The notes below the pieces were generated by a model that worked only from the letters and a program-made list of their open reading frames with translations, ran no database searches and had not been told where the DNA came from. A stretch of 64,000 bases of DNA from Clostridia bacterium (lineage in GTDB: Bacteria > Bacillota > Clostridia > UBA1381): assembly GCA_017935675.1 (NCBI GenBank), contig JAGBHE010000053.1, positions 28,252 through 92,251 on the forward strand, written 5' to 3'. A program made the translations under genes and the position numbers. This document shows, piece after piece, positions 1-8,881 of this stretch. How positions within the stretch are numbered: position 1 is the first letter of the stretch; every line of letters begins with the position of its first letter.

Positions 1-1022
1 CTGTATACCACCTTTGAGATATCATCAATATTAAAAATCTGAATAAACTTATTTATATACTCAAAGGGTCTGAAATCAGAGGCAATCTTAAGCAGAGAAG
101 AATCCATGGTAAATATACTGTTGTTCCCCTCATAAACAGCATAAACATCTCCGTTTTCATCAGTATTACCAAGCTTAATCACATGGTCGCCGGAAGCGTC
201 CGTAATCTTATAGGTATATGCACCGATTCCGTACCTTGACGCATTTTCGGTTGTATCCTCAACTATCTTTCTTGCGGTTATTGCGGAAATACCTTCAAAA
301 AGCTTTGAGAATTTCTGACCCGATACATATTCAACATACGGATATGACATAACAAGAGTTTCGTTTACGGCATGGGGCAGAATATCGCTGTCTGTCTTTT
401 CATGTATTTCCGTAATACGCTCATTGCCCTTATAAAGCTCAAACTTCTTTACAGAGGTCATGTCAAGAGTTCCTATATTCGTATTTTTGTATTCCTCCGC
501 ACCCTTGAAATAATAATCCCCGTAATAGGTTGAGATAAGATACACCTTATCGGAATCACCTGTCATGGCATAATATCCGTCGTCCGTCGGCGCTTTATCA
601 CCGATTTTTAATAGAGCGGTGCTGCCGTCCGAAAGGTGTGCGGTTACGCTTGCAGCCGGAGCATCAAGTCCGTAATCTTCAAGATTGTCTGCATTCTCCT
701 TTATTATCCGCTTTGCCGTCAGCTTTTTCAAGTTTGAGAACGGACTCCCGAGACTTGCAGAAGTCAGATTTGCATTTTCAAGTCCGACAATTGTAAATCC
801 ATCATCAACTCTTTTTATGGTATAGCTTCCCTTTTCGTTTGTTATGTCAAGACTTACAATATCCTCATCATTCATTTCAAGAACAACTATCTGAGCGGTT
901 TCTGTCGCCTCCGGTTCAGCCTCCTGTGCCGGCTCCCATTTAACAGCCCAAAAATACATACCAAGCAGTATACCGATAGCAGCAACAGCGATAATTATAT
1001 TACGCAAAAGCTTATTTTTCAT
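1..1022 (-). CDS. DUF4340 domain protein, partial (C-terminus beyond left edge)
   Basis: An open frame begins with ATG at 1022, 10 nt after the ribosome site AGGAG, and runs off the left edge without a stop. The N-terminus reads MKNKLLRNIIIAVAAIGILL, a single signal-anchor helix. The rest is a beta-rich extracellular region in which two similar halves can be seen (for example the YGLDAPAASVTAHLSDGS stretch and the later YGIGAYTYKITDASGDHVIK stretch). This is the pattern of the DUF4340 family, which commonly follows a GldG-like protein in ABC export operons, as here. It lies 24 nt after the GldG-like gene and is probably the last gene of the operon starting at 4264. Function is unknown; an auxiliary surface subunit of the exporter is the best inference. 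Confidence 0.8.
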   Translation of the reverse strand, partial: MKNKLLRNIIIAVAAIGILLGMYFWAVKWEPAQEAEPEATETAQIVVLEMNDEDIVSLDITNEKGSYTIKRVDDGFTIVGLENANLTSASLGSPFSNLKKLTAKRIIKENADNLEDYGLDAPAASVTAHLSDGSTALLKIGDKAPTDDGYYAMTGDSDKVYLISTYYGDYYFKGAEEYKNTNIGTLDMTSVKKFELYKGNERITEIHEKTDSDILPHAVNETLVMSYPYVEYVSGQKFSKLFEGISAITARKIVEDTTENASRYGIGAYTYKITDASGDHVIKLGNTDENGDVYAVYEGNNSIFTMDSSLLKIASDFRPFEYINKFIQIFNIDDISKVVY

Positions 1023-1046
1023 GTTATCAACTTGTCTCCTTTCGGC

Positions 1047-2456
1047 TTACCTGTACCTTCTGCGCCACCATACTACAATCCCTGCTGCAAAAATCACAAT
1101 AGGAAGTATATAAAGCAGAAGAATTTTTACAAGAATCATCTGTGACTGTGACATTGTAAGGGCTTCATCGCTTATCTGCTTTGCACGGATATCAAGCACA
1201 TCGCTGCTTTCTGTCATAAATGATGCCGCGTTCAGAAGGAAGTCCCCGTTTGCGTAGCTGCTCTGAGAAAGAAGTCCGTCAGTTTCTACCGCCGCAAGAG
1301 AACCGAGCACAAACAGTCTTGACGCCACGTTGTCAGAATTATATTTGGTAGTCATTACAGCAACATTGAGAGGTCCTGTCGTGTCGGATTCATCCTTTGA
1401 AGCACTTGAAGCACTCAGGTCGGTTTCGCCCCAGGAGCTTTCGGTTGTTTTAAGAAGGACATCATGCTGAGCATGATAAACATTATTATCCCTTACCGTA
1501 ATGCTTCTTGTCATGGGTGACATAAAATTAAGCTTCTGCGCCGAAAGATTTTCCGTTATGTCATGCTGCTGCATAATCGGCGCGGGAACAGAACCGCCAT
1601 ACTGTGAGCGGTATGCGTGATTCGGGTCGCTTTCAATAATGTAATCATTTTCAATTGTAACTCCCCAATCGGAAATGTATTCCGCAAGGTGCGCAGGAAT
1701 ATCCTTTCCCGGCTGCATGAACAGCATAATCTGCCCGGCTTTATCGGCATATACGTCAATAGCGTTTATTTCCTCCGCCGTAAAGTCCTTGGACGGGTCT
1801 GCAATAACAAGTATTGACGCATCCTCCGGCACCTCTGACATTCCGAGGTTTAAGGGTTCACAGGTATAGCCCTCACCCTCAAAAAGAGACTTAAGATTAC
1901 TGCAGCTATATTCGTCATGACCCTCGGTAAAGTACACTTTTATCTGAGAGCCGGTTCCGGTTACATTCATAATAGCGGCGGTCATCTTTTTCTCCATGTC
2001 AATGGAAACGGAGTTTGTATATTGATTTGAGCTGTACAGTTCATTGAATGAAATAACCCTGAATTTGTCGCCGCAGGTCACAATAACGCTTCCCACATCA
2101 ACGGAATCACCGTTTGCTTCAAATTTTTTTACAAAGGTAGGGTCATTGTACGGGTCAACATATGTAACATGAAACTTGTCCGAAAGGGTCTGATATTTTG
2201 CTAAATATTCCCGCACATAGCTCGCATATTCGTTTGATATATCCTCCGGATAAAGAGCGTAAACCTCAATATCTGATGTAAGTCCTTTGGTTATCTCCTT
2301 TGTCTGCTCGGAAAATTCATAAACACCCTCACGGGTCAGGTCAATTTTCATAGGCTTTTTCTCGGCAATAATGCCGACAACAAGATTAAGAAGCACCACG
2401 CAGACAAGCACTGCAACTATTGTTATTGCAGCATTAATTCTAAGTTTATTCTTCAT
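1047..2456 (-). CDS. GldG-like ABC transporter auxiliary protein
   Basis: This 469-residue protein has an N-terminal membrane helix (about 8-30), a large extracytoplasmic domain and a C-terminal helix (about 442-462) ending in a basic WWRRRYR tail. The start of the soluble part (KIDLTREGVYEFSEQTKEI) is the hallmark of the GldG/ABC_transp_aux family, where it follows the first helix. The start at 2456 has the ribosome site AAGGAG 9 nt upstream. It sits 18 nt after the ABC-2 permease gene and before the DUF4340 gene. Homologues form part of Gld-type ABC exporters first described in gliding Bacteroidetes but common in non-gliding Firmicutes. The substrate is unknown; no gliding function is implied. 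Confidence 0.82.
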   Translation of the reverse strand: MKNKLRINAAITIVAVLVCVVLLNLVVGIIAEKKPMKIDLTREGVYEFSEQTKEITKGLTSDIEVYALYPEDISNEYASYVREYLAKYQTLSDKFHVTYVDPYNDPTFVKKFEANGDSVDVGSVIVTCGDKFRVISFNELYSSNQYTNSVSIDMEKKMTAAIMNVTGTGSQIKVYFTEGHDEYSCSNLKSLFEGEGYTCEPLNLGMSEVPEDASILVIADPSKDFTAEEINAIDVYADKAGQIMLFMQPGKDIPAHLAEYISDWGVTIENDYIIESDPNHAYRSQYGGSVPAPIMQQHDITENLSAQKLNFMSPMTRSITVRDNNVYHAQHDVLLKTTESSWGETDLSASSASKDESDTTGPLNVAVMTTKYNSDNVASRLFVLGSLAAVETDGLLSQSSYANGDFLLNAASFMTESSDVLDIRAKQISDEALTMSQSQMILVKILLLYILPIVIFAAGIVVWWRRRYR

Positions 2457-2474
2457 GTCGGTCTCCTTTCAAAA

Positions 2475-3179
2475 TCAAGAATATCTTCTTTTCTCAATAA
2501 CCTTAACCGTAAGGAATAAGAAAACAAAAATGAAGCTTATAAAGAATATTACATTGGCAATATTCAATATTCCCGTTTCAAAATCTCCGTAGCGCTTGAA
2601 CAGAGAAAGAGAGCTTACAACTTTACTTATCTTCTCGTTTGATATGCTTGAAGCAATATAATCAAAAAAGTTGATCAGAAGAAGCACGCCAAAGGTGAAA
2701 ACAGCTGAAATCATCTGGTTTTCCGTCAGAGACGATATGAATACGCCCACGGATATTAGAGCGCCCCACAAAAGTATGAATCCGAAATATCCGCCTATAC
2801 ATTCACCCAGCGGCGGATCGCCGAATATAAACAGCGTAATCGGGAAAACCATGGAAACTGCAAGTGTTATCAGGAAAACACATACTGCTGCAAAGTACTT
2901 TCCCAGAACAATATCCGACACCTTGACCGGCGCAGTAAGAAGCAGCTGATCCGTTTTTTTATTTTTTTCCTCTGACAAAAGCCGCATCGTCAGTATTGAG
3001 ATAAGGAAAAGAAATATTACGTTTACGTTTGAAAACAGCGAACCGATATCGGCTACTCCGTAGGCAATCGGACCGTTTATAAAGAAAAATGCATTAATCA
3101 GTATAAAAACTCCCATAAACACATAGCCAAGGGGAGACATAAAATAGCTTTTTAATTCTTTAATCAGTATTGCTTTCAT
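2475..3179 (-). CDS. ABC-2 type permease, GldF-like
   Basis: This 234-residue integral membrane protein has about six hydrophobic helices. It begins MKAILIKELKSYFMSPLGYV, the amphipathic entry helix typical of ABC-2/GldF permeases, and has the conserved segment TMRLLSEEKNKKTDQLLLTAPV after the second helix, which in this family couples to the ATPase. The ATG overlaps the stop codon of the upstream ATPase gene by 4 nt (ATGA), so translation is probably coupled. With the ATPase it should make the membrane core of an exporter, with the GldG-like protein as accessory. Family assignment is firm, substrate unknown. Confidence 0.87.
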   Translation of the reverse strand: MKAILIKELKSYFMSPLGYVFMGVFILINAFFFINGPIAYGVADIGSLFSNVNVIFLFLISILTMRLLSEEKNKKTDQLLLTAPVKVSDIVLGKYFAAVCVFLITLAVSMVFPITLFIFGDPPLGECIGGYFGFILLWGALISVGVFISSLTENQMISAVFTFGVLLLINFFDYIASSISNEKISKVVSSLSLFKRYGDFETGILNIANVIFFISFIFVFLFLTVKVIEKRRYS

Positions 3180-4264
3180 TGCTGAGCCTCCTGTTCATCC
3201 TCAGATTCTGTTTCCGGAGCTTCCGCCGCCCGGAGCTCTTCGGAGTCCTCCTCCTGTGCAGCTTCTGCTTCCTGCTCCTCTGCCGCTTCGGCGGCAGCTG
3301 CCTCAAGCTCCCTTGCCTGAAGCCATTCATCGTCTGTATAATCCCTGAATACATCCTCAATTGACCTGGTTGTAGCGGTAAACTCAAGCAAAGGTATTCC
3401 GGCAGACGCAAAGGCATTAAACACCTGTGCCCGTATATCCGTATCCTCGGAGGTCTTCATATTGAAGGCACACGCCGCCTCCTCGCCGCACTCCGCCTCT
3501 TCATATTCAACCCCCATTGCTTCAAGGATTCCGGCGGCAGACGCAGCGTCGGACATAGCCGTAATTCTGTATGTATTTATTCCGCCGCTCTCAAGACTTA
3601 ACAAAGTATCGCATGCCCTTATTTTCCCCTGATGTATTATTATAACCTTATCGCATACAGCCGTTACCTCCTGAAGAATATGAGTGCTCAGGATTACTGT
3701 CTTCTCCCTGCCTATCAGTCTGATAACATCACGTATTTCCATTATCTGAGACGGGTCAAGCCCCACTGTAGGCTCGTCCAGAATAAGAACCTCCGGATCT
3801 CCGATCAATGCCTGGGCAAGTCCCACTCTCTGCTTGTAGCCCTTTGAAAGATTCCTTATCATTCTGTGGGCAACATCCATAAGCTTTACAAGCGCCATGC
3901 ACTCGGCAATATGCTTTTTCTTGTCCTTTTTACACTTTTTAAGGTCAAATACAAAGCAAAGGTACTCATAAACCGTCATGTCCTGATAAAGCGGCGGTAT
4001 TTCGGGAAGATATCCAATCTTGGCTTTTGCACCGATAGGATTCTCCAAGGTATTAATTCCACACACGCGCACCTCACCCTTTGACGGAGATAAATATCCC
4101 GTTACAATATTCATTGTAGTGGATTTTCCGGCTCCGTTCGGGCCTAAAAAACCGACAATCTCTCCGCGGTCAACGGAAAACGAAACATTGTCAAGAACCG
4201 TTTTGTCCCCGTAGCTTTTGCACAGCCCGGTAATTTCAAGAGCTTTTATTTCCTGATTTTCCAA
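3176..4264 (-). CDS. ABC transporter ATP-binding protein, GldA-like, with acidic C-terminal tail
   Basis: This is the nucleotide-binding subunit of the exporter. It has Walker A GPNGAGKST, signature LSKGYKQRVGLAQAL, Walker B VLILDEPTVGLDP and a switch His in LSTHILQEV. The frame is open up to an ATG at 4297, but TTG at 4264 lies 6 nt after a strong GGAGG, while the ATG has no ribosome site, so a 362-residue product is preferred. The last 40 or so residues are a low-complexity Ala/Glu-rich acidic tail (EAAAAEAAEEQEAEAAQEED), unusual for this family. It is first in a four-gene operon with the permease, GldG-like and DUF4340 genes. A promoter is seen at 4307-4335. Confidence 0.88.
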   Translation of the reverse strand: MENQEIKALEITGLCKSYGDKTVLDNVSFSVDRGEIVGFLGPNGAGKSTTMNIVTGYLSPSKGEVRVCGINTLENPIGAKAKIGYLPEIPPLYQDMTVYEYLCFVFDLKKCKKDKKKHIAECMALVKLMDVAHRMIRNLSKGYKQRVGLAQALIGDPEVLILDEPTVGLDPSQIMEIRDVIRLIGREKTVILSTHILQEVTAVCDKVIIIHQGKIRACDTLLSLESGGINTYRITAMSDAASAAGILEAMGVEYEEAECGEEAACAFNMKTSEDTDIRAQVFNAFASAGIPLLEFTATTRSIEDVFRDYTDDEWLQARELEAAAAEAAEEQEAEAAQEEDSEELRAAEAPETESEDEQEAQQ

Positions 4265-4306
4265 AGTACTTCCTCCCTCGAAATATATATTTTTCACATG
4301 TAAAAG

Positions 4307-4335
4307 ATTATATCATAAAGAATATAAAACTACAA
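4307..4335 (-). promoter_or_regulatory. Predicted sigma-A promoter for the Gld-type ABC operon
   Basis: On the minus strand a -10 TATAAT (4307-4312) and a -35 TTGTAG (4330-4335) are separated by 17 nt. They lie about 40 nt upstream of the TTG start at 4264. Confidence 0.55.
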
Positions 4336-4396
4336 TATTCGCGAAAGAAAATTCATAATTTTTTTACTTAATATATCAGAGTATTCAGCCAAAGAA

Positions 4397-4431
4397 AAGG
4401 GATAAAATCCAAAGCATGAATTTTATCCCTT
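4397..4431 (-). terminator. Rho-independent terminator after the SGNH hydrolase gene
   Basis: A perfect 12-bp stem (AAGGGATAAAAT / ATTTTATCCCTT) with an 11-nt loop lies 30 nt after the stop codon at 4461. On the minus strand the stem is followed by TTCTTT. It separates this gene from the ABC operon promoter. Confidence 0.65.
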
Positions 4432-4460
4432 GCAATCGGCTGATATGCTCAGACTTCAAG

Positions 4461-5258
4461 CTACCATCTTGCACCTGCGTTATGCACAGGCTTTCCTATA
4501 AACGCAGTCTGAGAAAAATCCTCCATATTATTTCTGATTATATAATCAATATACGATTCAAACATTTTTGCAGTCAGCCTGTATCCGGCAGCGTTTAAAT
4601 GGCCTCCGAGATAAAAGCTCTTTTTAAATTCATCATCATATGCAGGCGCATATTTTCTGATATCAAGTACATATGTATATTCAAAAAGTTCAGCAAATTC
4701 ATAAAGCAGCTCACGATGCCTGTCCTCTGCCGCCCGGCGTTCCTCTCCCCTGCCGTTCGGAATCGTTACAAGGAAAAACCTTGCTTTTGGCTGTATCAGC
4801 TTCAAACGCTGTATTATCTGCGCGTAATATCCGGCAAAGGTTTTTTTGTTATTTTCCCAGTTCTCCTTATCAACATCACTGATATCACCGAGCTTTTCGC
4901 CGTTTGCAGTTATGTCATTGACTCCCATTGCTATAATATACGCCTGACATCTCTTTTCCGGATTCCAATAATCATTATCGGTTGCGAAGGTCTCACAATA
5001 CTCCTTTGCAGTCATGCCTCCTCTCGAAAAATTGCAGACCGTGCACCCTATATCGCGGGCCATATATTGTCCCCATGAATATTCAAAATAATCATGATAT
5101 CCCTTGTTGCCTTCTTCATCAAGTGATTCCATCTCACCTGATGAAAGGCTGTCGCCTATGCAGCCTATCTTACGGAATATTCCGCAAAAGCCTCCGTCCG
5201 TAACTATTCTGTCAAGGGGCTTTTCGTTATTGTCACTTAAAAAATTTTTTAAATCCAT
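4461..5258 (-). CDS. SGNH/GDSL-family hydrolase
   Basis: This 265-residue protein has the SGNH block I motif IGCIGDSLSSG with the nucleophile Ser, block II Gly in FSRGGMTAKEY, block III GVNDI and block V GGHLNAAGY with the His. Such proteins deacylate esters, often acetyl groups on carbohydrates. The usual block V is D-x-x-H, but here the Asp position is Leu, as in some clostridial members that may use a Ser-His dyad. No signal peptide is visible, so it is probably cytoplasmic. The frame extends to 5318, but ATG at 5258 has GGAGG 8 nt upstream and is preferred. It is divergent from an AraC regulator that may control it. Substrate unknown. Confidence 0.82.
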   Translation of the reverse strand: MDLKNFLSDNNEKPLDRIVTDGGFCGIFRKIGCIGDSLSSGEMESLDEEGNKGYHDYFEYSWGQYMARDIGCTVCNFSRGGMTAKEYCETFATDNDYWNPEKRCQAYIIAMGVNDITANGEKLGDISDVDKENWENNKKTFAGYYAQIIQRLKLIQPKARFFLVTIPNGRGEERRAAEDRHRELLYEFAELFEYTYVLDIRKYAPAYDDEFKKSFYLGGHLNAAGYRLTAKMFESYIDYIIRNNMEDFSQTAFIGKPVHNAGARW

Positions 5259-5360
5259 TATTATTTCCTCCGGCTTTTTTTTCGGTCTCAGTATACCACA
5301 TGTTTCATTCGATGTCAAGATGCCGGAAGAAAATTTATTTTCATTATTTTTTCAAAATCA

Positions 5361-5389
5361 TTGCAATTATTTGTTTTTTATGATACAAT
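5361..5389 (+). promoter_or_regulatory. Predicted sigma-A promoter for the AraC regulator
   Basis: A -35 TTGCAA (5361-5366) and a -10 TACAAT (5384-5389) are separated by 17 nt, 33 nt before the ATG at 5422, which has GGAAGTGATG just upstream. It lies in the divergent intergenic region shared with the SGNH gene. Confidence 0.55.
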
Positions 5390-5421
5390 AAACATAACAT
5401 GCGAAAGGGAAGTGATGAATT

Positions 5422-6249
5422 ATGGACGTACAGGATATTGATATACATGTTGACGGAAATGACTTTTCTTATTCGCATTCACGAAACGACGGCGAAATTA
5501 ATAAAAACTTTATATTGCACAATCATAATGACAGCTTTGAAACCCTTATTTTTCTTGACGGAAATGCGGATTTCATTGTTGAAGGATCGGTTTACAGCAT
5601 GAAAAAAGGCGATATCGTAATTGCCGGAAGCAATGAGCTTCACCGTATGGTTGTGCGCTCCGAGGGTAAATATGAAAGAATAGTTATAACAACAAATTAT
5701 AAATTTTTCTACATGCTGCCGGAGCTTAAAAGTATTTTTATAAACAGAAAGCTCGGAACAGGCAATCTTTTATGCCTCAGTCCCAAAGAGAATGAGCTGA
5801 TACATGAAATCTGCGGAAAAATAGAATATTACATCAGTACATATCCCGATGATGAGCTGCGATCGCAGGTTATCCGCAATCTTATTTCGGAAATAATGTA
5901 TCTTATCAACAAATCCGACTATATCAAGGAAAACATAAAATCAACAGACCAGCGTGTGAAACAGATTCTTATATACATAAACGATCATCTTACCGAGCGG
6001 ATAACCTTAGATGAAATTGCAGATATTTTTTTTATCAGCAAGTATCACCTTTGCAGAATTTTCAAAAAACACACAGGCATGACCTTGACGCGATATATTA
6101 ATTACAAGCGTCTGATTCTTGCACGGGAAATACATGCGGGAGGGAAAAATCTCATTGACTCCAGCCTTGACGCAGGCTTTGACAGCTATTCTACATTTTA
6201 TAAAATATTTAAAAAAGAAATGGGCTATTCCCCAAGATGCGGAGGATAA
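5422..6249 (+). CDS. AraC family transcriptional regulator with cupin domain
   Basis: This 275-residue regulator has an N-terminal cupin-like sensing domain (about 20-105, with LHNHNDSFETLIFLDGNADF and a MKKGDIVIAGSNELH strand pair). The C-terminal AraC-type double helix-turn-helix spans about 175-275 (ITLDEIADIFFISKYHLCRIFKKHTG and then DAGFDSYSTFYKIFKKEMGYSP). The family usually senses a sugar or sugar derivative in the cupin and activates nearby carbohydrate genes. The divergent SGNH hydrolase gene is the obvious candidate target. It ends before a strong bidirectional terminator. The ligand is unknown. Confidence 0.88.
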   Translation: MDVQDIDIHVDGNDFSYSHSRNDGEINKNFILHNHNDSFETLIFLDGNADFIVEGSVYSMKKGDIVIAGSNELHRMVVRSEGKYERIVITTNYKFFYMLPELKSIFINRKLGTGNLLCLSPKENELIHEICGKIEYYISTYPDDELRSQVIRNLISEIMYLINKSDYIKENIKSTDQRVKQILIYINDHLTERITLDEIADIFFISKYHLCRIFKKHTGMTLTRYINYKRLILAREIHAGGKNLIDSSLDAGFDSYSTFYKIFKKEMGYSPRCGG

Positions 6250-6252
6250 AAG

Positions 6253-6292
6253 CTGCGTCCGTTGTTTCCGGACGCAGTTTTTATTATTTTTT
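6253..6292. terminator. Bidirectional rho-independent terminator
   Basis: A 9-bp stem CTGCGTCCG / CGGACGCAG with a 7-nt loop (6253-6277) is followed on the plus strand by TTTTTATTATTTTTT. It lies between the convergent AraC and P-type ATPase genes and overlaps the end of the latter (stop at 6284), so it can serve both, most clearly the AraC gene. Confidence 0.75.
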
Positions 6293-8800
6293 ACTTCTCA
6301 TACGATTTATTTTCTTCTGCAGCTCAACAACTGCCAGCGGCACCAGTGACAACGCTGCTACAAGCCTCCACTGAGCTGAATTCAGCATAGTGACGCCGAA
6401 CAGCTGCGGGAAAAAGCAAACAACACCTATCTGCAGTGCAGCCCCGACGGCAAGGGACAAAACAAGCAGCTTGTTTTTGAAAAAGCCTGCGCCGAGAACA
6501 CTCTTTTCACTGCGCATATTAAATGCGTGAATAAGCTGAGACAGGCTGAGTACGCAAAAAGACATCGTGCGTCCTGCCGTAAGACTGCCGTAAACGTTTA
6601 TTCCGACACTGAACGCAAAAAGACTGAGCGCTCCTATCATAATTCCTTCCAATACTATCGATACAACCATTGAAGGTGTAAACAGGCTTACGGTATTTTT
6701 ACCGGAAAGAAGCATATCCTCATCGCAGGGGTCAACACCGAGAGCGATTGCAGGCAATGAATCGGTCACAAGGTTTATCCATAAAAGCTGCATAGCCAAA
6801 AGGGGTGTAGGCAATCCTAAAAGAATACCTATAAAGACGGTTATTATTTCACCTATATTGCTTGACAGCAGAAATTTTACTGATTTTCTGATATTCTCAT
6901 AAATCTCACGGCCGAGCCTTACAGATTTTACTATTGTTGCAAAATTATCATCAGTCAGCACAAGATCGGAGGATGCCTTTGCAACATCCGTACCCGTCAA
7001 GCCGAGACTGCAGCCGATATCCGCCGCTTTCAGCGCAGGAGCGTCATTTACTCCGTCTCCGGTCATTGCCACAACCTTGCCGTTTTTCCGCAGTGCCTTT
7101 ACTATTCTTACTTTATGCTCCGGTGTTGCTCTCGCAAAAACGCTGTAGCTCTCTGCCTTTTGTTCAAGCTCCGCCTGAGACATTTTATCAAGCTCCCGTC
7201 CGGAAATACATTCCTTATCCGACGCCGAAATTCCAACCTCAGCTGCAACTGCACACGCTGTTCCTATATGGTCGCCGGTTATCATAACAGGTCTTATTCC
7301 CGCAAGCCGGCACAGCCTTACCGCCTCAATTGCATCGGGCCGCGGCGGATCTGACATGGCGGCAAGACCGCAAAAAACAAGACCGCTGTCGTTAATTGAG
7401 CTTGCCTCTCTTTTATATGCCACTGCAATAACGCGCAGGGCTTCCGCCGCAAATCTCCTGTTTTCCGAAGCAATGGCGTTTCTTTTCATATCCGTCATTT
7501 TCTCTGCTTTATTCCCATTCTGATAATGAGTGCAAAGCCCGGCAACTATTTCCGGCGCGCCCTTCACCGTCAGCAGCTTACCGTACATAACGCGCATTTG
7601 CTTTGTCTTTGAGGAAAAGGGCTCTTCCGCAGTTCTTTCAGCATCGGGAGAGGTGATTTTCTTTTCTGACGCATAATTTGCAATTGCAAGCTCTGTGGGA
7701 TTTTTCGTATTCACCGCGCTGCACATAAGCCCATATTTCAGAACCGACTGTTCATCGCCGCAGATATGCTGAACCGTCATTTTGTTCTGGGTAAGCGTTC
7801 CCGTCTTGTCGGAGCATATAACATCTGCTCCGCCCAGGGCTTCAACTGCCGGAAGATGACGGACTATCGCTCCGCATTTTGCCATTTTCTGCACGCCGAG
7901 AGACAGCATTATTGTAACAATTGCAGGAAGTCCCTCCGGTATTGCCGCCACTGCAAGACTTATGGAGGTTACAAACATGTCAAAGGGCGACAGCTTATGA
8001 AATACACCGATTACAAACACAAGGGCGCAGATACAAAGGGCGCAGATTCCAAGCACCTTTCCGACATGCTCAAGCTTGCGCTGTAAAGGAGTAGGTTCTG
8101 CCTCCTCCCGTGTCAGCATGGCGGCAATCTTCCCCACCTCCGTATCCATTCCGGAAGCACAGATTATACCCTTTCCGCTTCCGCCGGTAACATACGTTCC
8201 GGAATACGCCATATTGACTCTTTCCGCAAGAGGCGTATGTTCCCCGACAACACATTCGGAATCCTTATGAACCGGAACACTTTCTCCCGTAAGCGCCGAC
8301 TCGTCAATCTCAAGATTTACTGTTTCAAAAAGCCTGATATCGGCTGCCGTAACATCTCCTGCACGAAGAACAAGAACATCTCCGGGGCATACATCTTCTG
8401 CGGCAACGGTAATTTCCTTGCCATCCCGGATTACCGAGGCTGTTGGAGCAGACATTTTCTTCAGTGCTTCAAGGCTCTTTTCCGCTCTTCTCTCCTGAAC
8501 AACTCCAAGCACTGCATTCAGCACAACTATAGCCATAATTACAATAGGCTCCGCAATATCTCCGCTGTGCTCAAGTATATTTGTAAAAAAAGAAATACAT
8601 GCGGCGGCAATAAGAATGAGGATTAAAAAATCATTGAACTGCTCAAAAAAAAGGAGCAGGATACCCTTGCTTTCCCCCTCCTTAAGCTTGTTCGGCCCAT
8701 ATGAGGAAAGCCGCCTTTTTGCCTCCTTGGCACTAAGACCCTTGTCCCTGCTCGTTTTATATTTTTTTTCTGTTTCTTCTATTGATTTTGTGTATGCCAT
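6284..8800 (-). CDS. P-type calcium-transporting ATPase (SERCA-like, type IIA)
   Basis: This 838-residue cation pump has an N-terminal cation ATPase domain (about 1-70) and the A-domain loop TGES (171-174). The M4 ion-site motif is PEGLPA (288-293), the phosphorylation motif is DKTGTLTQ with Asp331, and the hinge is MTGDGVNDAPALKAADIG. An M6 motif NLVTDSLPA carries the Asn and Asp calcium ligands of SERCA. About ten membrane helices are visible. PEGL in M4 together with NLVTD in M6 supports calcium over sodium or heavy-metal transport. ATG at 8800 has AGAGGGGGA upstream. It is a single gene, expected to export calcium from the cytoplasm. Confidence 0.92.
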   Translation of the reverse strand: MAYTKSIEETEKKYKTSRDKGLSAKEAKRRLSSYGPNKLKEGESKGILLLFFEQFNDFLILILIAAACISFFTNILEHSGDIAEPIVIMAIVVLNAVLGVVQERRAEKSLEALKKMSAPTASVIRDGKEITVAAEDVCPGDVLVLRAGDVTAADIRLFETVNLEIDESALTGESVPVHKDSECVVGEHTPLAERVNMAYSGTYVTGGSGKGIICASGMDTEVGKIAAMLTREEAEPTPLQRKLEHVGKVLGICALCICALVFVIGVFHKLSPFDMFVTSISLAVAAIPEGLPAIVTIMLSLGVQKMAKCGAIVRHLPAVEALGGADVICSDKTGTLTQNKMTVQHICGDEQSVLKYGLMCSAVNTKNPTELAIANYASEKKITSPDAERTAEEPFSSKTKQMRVMYGKLLTVKGAPEIVAGLCTHYQNGNKAEKMTDMKRNAIASENRRFAAEALRVIAVAYKREASSINDSGLVFCGLAAMSDPPRPDAIEAVRLCRLAGIRPVMITGDHIGTACAVAAEVGISASDKECISGRELDKMSQAELEQKAESYSVFARATPEHKVRIVKALRKNGKVVAMTGDGVNDAPALKAADIGCSLGLTGTDVAKASSDLVLTDDNFATIVKSVRLGREIYENIRKSVKFLLSSNIGEIITVFIGILLGLPTPLLAMQLLWINLVTDSLPAIALGVDPCDEDMLLSGKNTVSLFTPSMVVSIVLEGIMIGALSLFAFSVGINVYGSLTAGRTMSFCVLSLSQLIHAFNMRSEKSVLGAGFFKNKLLVLSLAVGAALQIGVVCFFPQLFGVTMLNSAQWRLVAALSLVPLAVVELQKKINRMRSKK

Positions 8801-8881
8801 TGTGAAGTCCCCCTCTGTGCATTGTCATACAACAATATATGCCGCACATGGGAGAAATATGATTAGGGAACAGCTGATTAA

